A stretch of 64,000 bases of DNA from Pedobacter polysacchareus. Lineage in GTDB: Bacteria > Bacteroidota > Bacteroidia > Sphingobacteriales > Sphingobacteriaceae. Positions 1-6,846 of the stretch are shown here, piece by piece; position 1 is the stretch's first letter, and each line of letters starts with the position of its first letter. A program made the position numbers and the translations under genes. The DNA lies in contig NZ_JAHYSS010000008.1 in NCBI RefSeq assembly GCF_019802255.1, forward strand, positions 62,001 through 126,000, written 5' to 3'. A model generated the notes under the pieces. It was not told the DNA's origin and made no database searches. It worked only from the letters and a program-made list of their open reading frames with translations.

Positions 1-276
1 GCTTTGATAAATGATACGGATGAATGTCTTTCCTTTTGCAGCAATTCGGAGACCAAAGATGCATGTTTATTGGCCTGTGTGCAGGTAATTAATCATTATA
101 AAATAGCGACTTATGGCACCGCATCAGCTCATGCGGGATTATTGGAATTGGCGGTAGATGCTGGGATATTTCATGAAGCGGAAATTAATGAAAAGCACAT
201 TGACGATCGGCTTTCTCAGTTGGCAAAATATGAAATCAATATGAAGGCAAAATCACCTATTTCCTTACCAGGATAA
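1..276 (+). CDS. C-terminal part of a YciE/YciF-type (DUF892) ferritin-like protein, 5' end outside window
   Basis: The reading frame is open from base 1 to a TAA at 274-276, so only the last ~90 residues are present. The segment around HYKIATYGTASAHA matches the helix of DUF892 proteins that usually reads EHYEIAAYGT, and the DDRLSQLAKYEIN stretch matches the following helix. DUF892 proteins are four-helix ferritin-like bundles linked to stress responses. Two positions normally occupied by Glu (EHYE) read Asn and Lys here (NHYK), so metal binding may be weakened; this rests on remembered family consensus. It is followed by the oppositely oriented regulator at 289. An internal start is unlikely because the fold would be incomplete. 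Confidence 0.7.
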   Translation, partial: ALINDTDECLSFCSNSETKDACLLACVQVINHYKIATYGTASAHAGLLELAVDAGIFHEAEINEKHIDDRLSQLAKYEINMKAKSPISLPG

Positions 277-288
277 TGGTGTTTCCAA

Positions 289-1329
289 TTAGTTTTTTAG
301 TGCTGCCAATCGGAGGGGGTCTATGATCATAATTTTATTGGAGTCTCTCATGATTAAGCCGTCTTTTTTGAAATCACTTAAAACCCGGCTAACGGTTTCT
401 GTAGCCATTCCAGACATTGCAGCCAGGTTTTCCCTGGAGATGTCTATCCATTCCTTATGGCAGTTGATTTTTTTAGGATACAATCGGAGCAGCAATTGAG
501 ACATCCGTTTTCGTACTGAAAAATATGCAAATTCAATGAGTTGATCTTCATTTCTAAGGTTATTCATTGCGATGATTTCGATGAATTTTTTTGATAGATC
601 AGAAAATCGATTGATCAAGGGATCCAGAATCTTTCGGGGAAATATATAGATCAGGGTCTCCTCTATGGTTTCAGCTGTTTCATGATATGCTTCTGCTGAA
701 AAGTAGGAATTGATTCCAAAATACTGATTTTCCCTATAAATTCCGGTGACCAGCTCACGCCCGTCTGCTGTTGTTTTTATAGTTTTTACAGCGCCTTCGG
801 CGATGAGGTATAGGGAATCTGCTAAGTCCTCCTCATAATAAAGGACCTGGCTTTTTTTAAAACGTCTAAGTCTGGATTCAGTGACTATTTTATTAAAAGC
901 TTCAATTCCATTTTGGGTGTTTTCCAAATGAACGATTGGATCTTGCTGTTTTTTCTGCTCCGTAGCTTTTTTTAGTCTCATTTCAATAGTTTGCAGTATA
1001 TCGATATCCTCAAAGGGTTGTATTAAATAATCATCAGCTCCTAAGGTCATGCCCTTCCTGATTTCCTTCGGGTCATTTTTAGAGGTTAGGAATATAAATA
1101 AAGGAATTTGGATCTGTTGTTTAATCAGTAGGAATGTCATATATCCATCAATATCCGATAGGGTAGTATTGCATAAAATGAGGTCAGGAAGGAATGCTAA
1201 GACTTGTTCAACGCCTTGTTTTCCATTAGCAGCTTCTTTAACTTCGTAATTGGCCATTTTTAACAGTGTTGCCATGCTGGCTCTTGACGCGCTCTCACTC
1301 TCAATTATGAGAATTCTATACATTTTCAT
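289..1329 (-). CDS. REC-CRP/FNR hybrid regulator with degenerate receiver
   Basis: 346 aa: receiver domain (about 4-120), cyclic-nucleotide-binding-like beta-barrel (about 155-270) and a C-terminal winged HTH (about 285-346). The receiver lacks the phosphorylation chemistry: the phosphoacceptor Asp is Asn54 (LCNTTLSDIDGY), the acidic pair is Glu10-Ser11 instead of two acids, and the Lys before the last Pro is Gln104 (LIQPF). The HTH recognition helix reads ATETVSR, the ExxSR arrangement that FNR-type proteins use to read TGA half-sites. No Fe-S cysteine cluster is seen at the N-terminus. The paralogue at 9221 keeps all the receiver residues. ATG at 1329 or 1323 are both possible starts. It probably acts as a constitutive or protein-signal-driven partner of the paralogue (inference). 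Confidence 0.88.
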   Translation of the reverse strand: MKMYRILIIESESASRASMATLLKMANYEVKEAANGKQGVEQVLAFLPDLILCNTTLSDIDGYMTFLLIKQQIQIPLFIFLTSKNDPKEIRKGMTLGADDYLIQPFEDIDILQTIEMRLKKATEQKKQQDPIVHLENTQNGIEAFNKIVTESRLRRFKKSQVLYYEEDLADSLYLIAEGAVKTIKTTADGRELVTGIYRENQYFGINSYFSAEAYHETAETIEETLIYIFPRKILDPLINRFSDLSKKFIEIIAMNNLRNEDQLIEFAYFSVRKRMSQLLLRLYPKKINCHKEWIDISRENLAAMSGMATETVSRVLSDFKKDGLIMRDSNKIMIIDPLRLAALKN

Positions 1330-1458
1330 GAGTGATCAATTAGGTGTACAATTTTTTGTTAACTTTTTGCTGGCATTGAAAAATTGTTTTGCTGGTTTGT
1401 TTAACGAATCTAGTTATAATATTTCTATGTTTGAAAGGCTTTGGTTGGATTTTGAAAA

Positions 1459-1498
1459 TTGTATAATAATCGTAAAACAATTGTATAGCATCTGTATA
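1459..1498. repeat. Three helically phased TTGTATA-type repeats upstream of the first REC-CRP gene
   Basis: TTGTATA occurs at 1459-1465 and 1481-1487 and CTGTATA at 1492-1498. The spacings are 22 and 11 bp, about two turns and one turn of B-DNA. They lie about 130-170 bp upstream of the minus-strand regulator gene (start 1329) and just beyond the end of the 1535 gene. Such phasing suits cooperative binding of a regulator on one DNA face; function is inferred. Confidence 0.4.
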
Positions 1499-1534
1499 AC
1501 AATGTAAACTAAGTGTGAAGTTTATCCCTGTTAA

Positions 1535-2569
1535 TTAAGCCTGGTCATGGTTTAAATTGGGAGCATGTTTGGCTTTTGAGAGTTTGCTATAGAGCAGCAT
1601 TCCGACTGGAATTGGGAGCCAGAACGTAAGAAACCGGAATAACAAAGTAACAATTAGAGCGGCGTGTATAGGAATCCCTAATTTCGTGAGGAAATAGGTC
1701 ATCGCACTTTCATAGGCGATTAATGCGCCTGGAGATATGGGGAGTGCGGCTATAATCTGGCTCAAGATAACTACAAATGATATTTTAGAGATAGGGAGAT
1801 CTAAATGAAAGCCATGTAAAATGGAATATACGGTGCAGATATCCAGTAGGATAATTAAAACATGAATCAGCATGACGATTAACGAAGTTCTTTTGTGGTT
1901 TAATAAACTCCTGAACAGCCCTGGCTGGTCGTCTGGTAGGTACGGAATTTGATTCTTTTTTAAGTATTTCCTGAAAAATGGAAATTTAATGAGTTTCTTT
2001 TTCAGGAAACGGACTGAACTTTTGGTGCTTAGTAATATGATGAATACTCCAAGGCCTATAAAATAAAGGTAACCAACGATCACCGTATAGTTAATCAGGT
2101 GATTATTAATGGTAACATAGTTTAAATACCAGAGGTAAGAAATGCTCAGCATTAAAATAACCGCCAGGTAATAGCAGATGGTTTGAGTGAGGAGCAAGTT
2201 ATAGACTTTCGATATGGCTACTTTACGTTTAACAAGTTGATTAAATAGGTATCCATTCCCACTTAATCCTCCAGTTGGCAAGGCTTGGTTTACGAATAGG
2301 GTGACCAAGGAAATTTCAAACAGGGTGGAGCGCAGGATCTTTCCTTCCCCATTCAGTAGAACAGATAGGATGATTGCATTAGCGGCATAAGTAAGCACTT
2401 GGAAGCCTAAGGCTAAGGCTAGCCAAAAAGGATTTATCTGAACAATAAGCGCACTAACATCATGAAATTTTCCAACATAACGGATTCCAAAATAAAATGC
2501 CGTAATGGCTATCAAATAGAATGTTATTCTTGGGAAACTGAAAAGTCTGGATTTTTTGTCCGTTGTCAT
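1535..2569 (-). CDS. YbhN/UPF0104-type integral membrane protein (lysylphosphatidylglycerol synthase TM family)
   Basis: About 344 aa from the ATG at 2569; the frame is open to a TTG at 2596 but the ATG is the more natural start. Several hydrophobic helices are visible (for example ITFYLIAITAFYFGIRYVG near the N-terminus and a final cluster ending in WLPIPVGMLLY). The motifs NQALPTGGLSGNGYLF and LPISPGALIAYES are typical of the UPF0104/flippase-like family, which resembles the membrane half of MprF. Role in moving or modifying lipids is family-level knowledge; the substrate is unknown. It is divergent from the universal stress gene at 2762 but the FNR-like box between them is spaced only for the stress gene. 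Confidence 0.75.
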   Translation of the reverse strand: MTTDKKSRLFSFPRITFYLIAITAFYFGIRYVGKFHDVSALIVQINPFWLALALGFQVLTYAANAIILSVLLNGEGKILRSTLFEISLVTLFVNQALPTGGLSGNGYLFNQLVKRKVAISKVYNLLLTQTICYYLAVILMLSISYLWYLNYVTINNHLINYTVIVGYLYFIGLGVFIILLSTKSSVRFLKKKLIKFPFFRKYLKKNQIPYLPDDQPGLFRSLLNHKRTSLIVMLIHVLIILLDICTVYSILHGFHLDLPISKISFVVILSQIIAALPISPGALIAYESAMTYFLTKLGIPIHAALIVTLLFRFLTFWLPIPVGMLLYSKLSKAKHAPNLNHDQA

Positions 2570-2699
2570 TCCAATGTGTAATTGTTTGGATATCAATAGA
2601 TAAATTTGGTGTTAATCTATCTTTTTTCTGTTGACAGCGCTCAATACTATAGGTGATCTTCATCATGAACGGTAATTGTTTCTTAATCACTGGAATCCG

Positions 2700-2742
2700 T
2701 GAGCCAGGTCATTTGTAATGTTTATAATAACCCTGAAATTTA
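2700..2742 (+). promoter_or_regulatory. FNR-like box plus -7 element driving the first Usp gene
   Basis: Box TGAGCCAGGTCA at 2700-2711 (TGA-N6-TCA) and -7-like GAAATTTA at 2735-2742, start-to-end gap 24. The box ends 51 bp before the ATG at 2762. Same layout as ten other promoters in the island. Confidence 0.55.
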
Positions 2743-2761
2743 GGAATTTAAACAGAAAAAT

Positions 2762-3604
2762 ATGGGAACCATAGTGGTCACTACTGATCAGTCAGCAAAT
2801 TCGAGTGCTGCAATACGCTTTGCAATTTATTTGGCGAAGGAAAGAAAAGCATCCTTAGTTATCCTACATGTGTATCATGTATTGAAGCCATTGATATGGT
2901 CTGACAATGCTTATCAGGTGTATAAATTATCTTTACTCCAACAGATCAGGCATGAAACTACACTTTTTATAAAAAAAATCATCAAATCGATGAATTTGAC
3001 TGAGGTAGATTTTCAATTGGTTTTAACAGCGCACAAAGATGTGACTGAAGGAATATTGCAATTCACTGCGGACTCTCCATGTGATTATCTCTGTATCAGT
3101 ACCAGGGGGGCAGGAAAGGTAGCTAAACTATTTGGAACGCATACTTCTAAATTAATTTTGCATGCTAAGGTTCCTGTGATTTGTATCCCATCTGCTCATC
3201 GGAAAAAGGAATGCAGTTCGGTGCTATATGCTTCAGACATGACTGATTATAAGGCCGAGTTGTTAAAAGTGGTTGATTTTGCTAAGCCACTTCATGCAAA
3301 ATTAATGCTGCTGCATCTGAATTATAAGAACGAAGCTACATTAGACAAAGACCTGATGGAGGCTAGTATTGAGAAGCAATTGAACTATGAAGTCGCTGTG
3401 ATCAACAGTAAAAGAAATACACTGAATACGCTGATTCAGGATATCTGCATGGAAGCCAAGCGTTTGGATCCCTCAGTCATTGCATTTTTCACACACCAGT
3501 CGCGCTCGTTTTTAGAGAAAATTTTACTCCCTTCCAATGCCGCTGAGTATAGCTTTTATGGTCGTATTCCATTTATCTCCTACCGTGCTGAAAGTCATGA
3601 CTAA
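2762..3604 (+). CDS. Tandem universal stress protein (UspA family)
   Basis: 280 aa made of two UspA-like alpha/beta domains, roughly 1-145 and 150-275. The first domain keeps the nucleotide-binding signature in the form TRGAGKVAKLFGTHTSK followed by VPVICIP; the second is more divergent. Tandem Usp proteins are cytoplasmic and are induced by starvation, hypoxia or loss of membrane energy. It is the first of three Usp genes in 4 kb, the others being at 5022 and 5933. An FNR-like box ends 51 bp upstream, so it is probably induced by the REC-CRP regulators (inference). Confidence 0.88.
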   Translation: MGTIVVTTDQSANSSAAIRFAIYLAKERKASLVILHVYHVLKPLIWSDNAYQVYKLSLLQQIRHETTLFIKKIIKSMNLTEVDFQLVLTAHKDVTEGILQFTADSPCDYLCISTRGAGKVAKLFGTHTSKLILHAKVPVICIPSAHRKKECSSVLYASDMTDYKAELLKVVDFAKPLHAKLMLLHLNYKNEATLDKDLMEASIEKQLNYEVAVINSKRNTLNTLIQDICMEAKRLDPSVIAFFTHQSRSFLEKILLPSNAAEYSFYGRIPFISYRAESHD

Positions 3605-3607
3605 GGA

Positions 3608-3650
3608 TGATCATTGTCATTATTTAATTGATTGTAAGTTAGTTAGTTTG
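3608..3650 (+). promoter_or_regulatory. FNR-like box plus -7 element for the L,D-transpeptidase-like gene
   Basis: Box TGATCATTGTCA at 3608-3619 and TTAGTTTG at 3643-3650, gap 24. The box ends 52 bp before the ATG at 3671. The promoter may also serve the Usp genes at 5022 and 5933, which lie 37 and 20 bp behind the preceding genes and have no box of their own that I could see. Confidence 0.6.
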
Positions 3651-3670
3651 TGTGACTAAAAGATTCGCTT

Positions 3671-4984
3671 ATGACACTGTTGAGGAATACCTGTTTTGCC
3701 ATCAAGATTAAGCTATATTTTCTATTGGTGTTCTTGCTGCCACTGTGCACGCGAACAGCGGCCTCTGTGGTGAATTCAGCATCAGCGTTTAAGTCTCAGC
3801 TCAGTCAGGATAAAGCGGTTGCATCGGTCATCAGGAAAGTGCTCCAGTCAGGTCTGGAGACTAAGAAATTTCATTTTCCAAAATCCGTACTGCGGCTTTA
3901 TAGTCGCTCAGAATTTCAACCGATATGGATCACACCTGAAAAGGACATACTCAAAACCTGGGAGGCTTTACTGATATTGGATTGTGTGTTGCAATTTGGG
4001 CTGAACCGCGCTGATTACCATCCCAATGACCTTTTGTATAGTACTATGCATGATATTCTAGAGAAACCATCGAAAGTGAACGCTGGTCAGAAAGCATGGT
4101 TTGATATGCTGCTAAGCGATGCATTGATTACTATCATGAACCATTTGCATTTTGGAAAACTTAATCCGGTTTTTACGCCTGCCAAATTAGATCAGGGGGA
4201 GGTGCAGGGCTTTTGTGCGGAAGATATTTTACTGGATGCGTTGAGACAGCCTGATTTTATGGCCGCCGTGCTCAATGTTCAGCCAAAACTTAGAGAATAT
4301 GTATTGATGCAGGACTACATGAAACTGATAAAATGTCAGTATGCAGATGATTGTTATGAGACCCCGGAAGGTCTGGTTAGAAAGCTGGCCATTAATATGG
4401 AACGGCTTCGTTGGGAGGCCATTCAGGAAGCTACTTTTATTCAGGTAAATATTCCCTCCTATACGTTGAAATTACAGCTGCCGGATACCAGCTATTTATT
4501 TAAGGTCGTACTGGGCAGGCCTAGCAGCCCAACTCCTGTATTACATCGCTCAGTCAGCCGGTTTTCAACCGTGGTTCGGCCTGTTGCTGATCAGGTATAT
4601 GGGGGCGTGTTTTTTAAATTTCAGAATACCTTTGGTATCTATATAAATGATGCTCTGGAACAGCAGCTTTTTGAAACTGAAATGCGGGCATTAAGCCCTG
4701 GCTATATACAGGTTCAGCAGGGCGAAAAGCTCGCTAAAATACTGCTCAATGTAGATGGACAAATGCAAAAGTACGATTTACTGCATCAGGCAATTGCTGA
4801 TGCTCAGCAAAAGACATTTAACCTCAAAAGACCGATTCCATTAAAAATCACTTACCTAACCTGCGCAATTGATGAAAATGGTATTGTGGAGTATGATGAC
4901 ATCTATAAAATGGACAAAGCGCTGGAACTGGCTTTTTACGGCTGGGGCAATCTTCCGATGCAAAAGCAAAAAAAATATAAATAG
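3671..4984 (+). CDS. Inactive YcbB-like L,D-transpeptidase homologue
   Basis: 437 aa with an N-terminal hydrophobic export segment (about 11-31), the scaffold region of YcbB-type L,D-transpeptidases (about 50-245, including LYSRSEFQPIWI and FGLNRADYHPNDL) and a YkuD-like region introduced by NMERLRWE and VNIPSYTLKL. The two catalytic positions are replaced: the His of IYLHD is Asn326 (IYIND), and the Cys of SSGCVRV is Tyr345 (SPGYIQV). It therefore should not cross-link peptidoglycan but may still bind it or another protein. It sits between Usp genes under an FNR-like box, which suggests a role in the cell wall of non-growing cells. The family call is sound; the function is open. Confidence 0.78.
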   Translation: MTLLRNTCFAIKIKLYFLLVFLLPLCTRTAASVVNSASAFKSQLSQDKAVASVIRKVLQSGLETKKFHFPKSVLRLYSRSEFQPIWITPEKDILKTWEALLILDCVLQFGLNRADYHPNDLLYSTMHDILEKPSKVNAGQKAWFDMLLSDALITIMNHLHFGKLNPVFTPAKLDQGEVQGFCAEDILLDALRQPDFMAAVLNVQPKLREYVLMQDYMKLIKCQYADDCYETPEGLVRKLAINMERLRWEAIQEATFIQVNIPSYTLKLQLPDTSYLFKVVLGRPSSPTPVLHRSVSRFSTVVRPVADQVYGGVFFKFQNTFGIYINDALEQQLFETEMRALSPGYIQVQQGEKLAKILLNVDGQMQKYDLLHQAIADAQQKTFNLKRPIPLKITYLTCAIDENGIVEYDDIYKMDKALELAFYGWGNLPMQKQKKYK

Positions 4985-5021
4985 GGGTATGATTCAACTT
5001 AACATTTAAATATAACGGACT

Positions 5022-5912
5022 ATGAAAAAGATTATAATACCAACAGACTTCTCTGTACCAGCCGAAAATGCTGCGCGCTATGCTTTAGCATTAGCTAAGA
5101 AGTTGAAGGCGGATATTCTATTGTGTAATGCATTTAAAGTCCCTGCTGAAGCACCAATGGCATCACAAGTGGCTTGGCCATTGATGGATTATGCAGAGAT
5201 CAAAGAAGAGGTTAACAGCGATTTGGACGTCATGGTTAAATCATTGACTGATCCATCATGCTCCCTTGAAGAAGAGGAATATTGTCCTAATTTAGACTAT
5301 GAAAGTGGTGTTGGCAGTGTGAGTGAGGTAGTGGCTGAACTTGCTAAAAAGGAAAAGGCAGACCTGCTGGTGATGGGAATTGCCGGCGCTTCTGGCCTCA
5401 CCCAATTTATTCTGGGGAGCAATAGTAAAGAAATGATTGAAAAGGCAACAGTGCCTTTATTGCTGGTACCCTATGAGGCAGAGTTTAAGAAGATTAGAAA
5501 AATTGCATTCGCAACAGATCTAAATCTCGAGGATTTGCAGGTTCTTGAATTTTTGCTGAGTCTGGCCTCACCCTTAAATGCGCATATTACGATTGTTCAT
5601 ATTACAAATAAGGAGGTCGACGCTCAGAGCAAGGTGCAGGAAAAAATAGATGCTTTTTTCAATAAAATAAAGCCCATTATCAAAAGTTCAGGCATAAAGT
5701 ATGAATATGTTTGGAATATAGATGTTGATCATGGATTGCAATGGCTTGCTGGACAAGAGGATGTTGACCTGATAGCCATTGCTCATCGCGAGCACAATCT
5801 ATTGGGGAAAATATTTAAGGGAAGCCATACTCAAAAGCTTTCAAGACATACAAAAATTCCATTATTGGTTTTCTCCCCGAAATATATGGAAATTTTAAAA
5901 CCTGTATCCTGA
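5022..5912 (+). CDS. Tandem universal stress protein (UspA family)
   Basis: 296 aa, two UspA domains (about 1-150 and 155-290). MKKIIIPTDFSVPAENAARYALALAKK is the typical first strand and helix. The first domain has the ATP-binding signature GIAGASGLTQFILGSNS followed by VPLLLVP; the second ends with HREHNLLGKIFKGSHTQKL and IPLLVF, which also fits the signature. It lies 37 bp behind the inactive transpeptidase gene and 20 bp before the next Usp gene, consistent with one operon. Cytoplasmic; likely binds ATP in domain 1. Confidence 0.9.
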   Translation: MKKIIIPTDFSVPAENAARYALALAKKLKADILLCNAFKVPAEAPMASQVAWPLMDYAEIKEEVNSDLDVMVKSLTDPSCSLEEEEYCPNLDYESGVGSVSEVVAELAKKEKADLLVMGIAGASGLTQFILGSNSKEMIEKATVPLLLVPYEAEFKKIRKIAFATDLNLEDLQVLEFLLSLASPLNAHITIVHITNKEVDAQSKVQEKIDAFFNKIKPIIKSSGIKYEYVWNIDVDHGLQWLAGQEDVDLIAIAHREHNLLGKIFKGSHTQKLSRHTKIPLLVFSPKYMEILKPVS

Positions 5913-5932
5913 AATCTTAATCAACTAAGCAT

Positions 5933-6772
5933 ATGAAAAATTTTCTCGCTGTTTTTGATGGCTACAAATTATGTAAAAGTACCTTCGATTACGCTGTTGC
6001 ACTAGCAAAAAAATCTGACAGTTGTCTAACAGGTGTTTTTCTTGACGCTTTCTTTTATCACAATTATAACCTAAGAAAGGTGTTAAAAGATTCGTCTGAT
6101 CCGGAAGCCGATATGAAAGTCCGGAATGAAAAGGATCAATTGCAAAGAGATGAGTCTGTATATCAGTTTCAAAGATTATGTGAGGAGGCACAAATTAAAT
6201 ATGAGATTCATCGGGATAACAGTATTGCAGTAGAAGAACTGCAGTATGAAAGTATGTTTGCTGACCTCATCATTGTAAACAAACACGAGAAATTTACAAG
6301 GATTGATGAAAAAAAACCATCTGGGTTTATTAAAGAGATTTTGGCAGATGTACAATGTCCGGTAGTTGTAGTTCCTGATCATTTTAAAATTCCCGAAAAA
6401 ATAGTGTTGCTATATGATGGTAGTCCGTCTTCCATCTTTGCGATCAAAATGTTTAGTTATCTTTTTAAGGATTGGGGAGACCTTCCTGTCGACCTAGTTT
6501 CTGTGAATGAAGGAGATATAGAAGAGGGACAACTTCCCGGAAACATATTGATGGTTGATTTTATGAATCGATGTTTTCCAAATGTAAATTATAGCTTATT
6601 GAATGGAAATGTCGAAGAAAATATACTGGCTTACTTAAATGATTCTGGAAAAAATGACTTGGTTGTATTGGGTGCTTACAGAAGGAATAAATTCTCCAGA
6701 TGGGTTAAACATAGTTTAGCAGACGTGTTAATGAACGGCTTGGATAAACCTTTGTTTATCGCACACCATTAA
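5933..6772 (+). CDS. Universal stress protein, divergent tandem type
   Basis: 279 aa. The N-terminus NFLAVFDGYKLCKSTFDYAVALAKKS and the C-terminal part (KIVLLYDGSPSSIFAIKMF, then DLVVLGAYRRNKFSRW) are UspA-like folds, so this is again a two-domain Usp. The classical G-2x-G-9x-G(S/T) nucleotide loop is not clear in either half, so it is probably a non-ATP-binding type. It starts 20 bp after the 5022 gene and is probably co-transcribed with it. The PEP synthase gene behind it has its own box. Confidence 0.82.
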   Translation: MKNFLAVFDGYKLCKSTFDYAVALAKKSDSCLTGVFLDAFFYHNYNLRKVLKDSSDPEADMKVRNEKDQLQRDESVYQFQRLCEEAQIKYEIHRDNSIAVEELQYESMFADLIIVNKHEKFTRIDEKKPSGFIKEILADVQCPVVVVPDHFKIPEKIVLLYDGSPSSIFAIKMFSYLFKDWGDLPVDLVSVNEGDIEEGQLPGNILMVDFMNRCFPNVNYSLLNGNVEENILAYLNDSGKNDLVVLGAYRRNKFSRWVKHSLADVLMNGLDKPLFIAHH

Positions 6773-6782
6773 TGCCGAATGC

Positions 6783-6823
6783 TGAACCCATTTAGATAGA
6801 CGAAAAATCATTGGTTATATTTT
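6783..6823 (+). promoter_or_regulatory. Degenerate FNR-like box plus -7 element for ppsA
   Basis: Half-conserved box TGAACCCATTTA at 6783-6794 (TGA kept, TCA reads TTA) and TATATTTT at 6816-6823, gap 22. The box ends 53 bp before the ATG at 6847, the same distance as in neighbouring promoters, which is the main reason to accept it. Confidence 0.4.
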
Positions 6824-6846
6824 ATTATCCTATAAACGAACGTACC

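Noticed and set aside
1330..1460. Search for an FNR-like box in front of the first REC-CRP gene
   Set aside because: TGAGTGATCA is present near 1330 but has the wrong spacing and no -7 element at the expected distance.
6743..6760. Palindrome GATAAAC-N4-GTTTATC
   Set aside because: Inside the 3' end of a Usp coding sequence, not followed by a T-run, and unlike the FNR-like boxes; probably chance.
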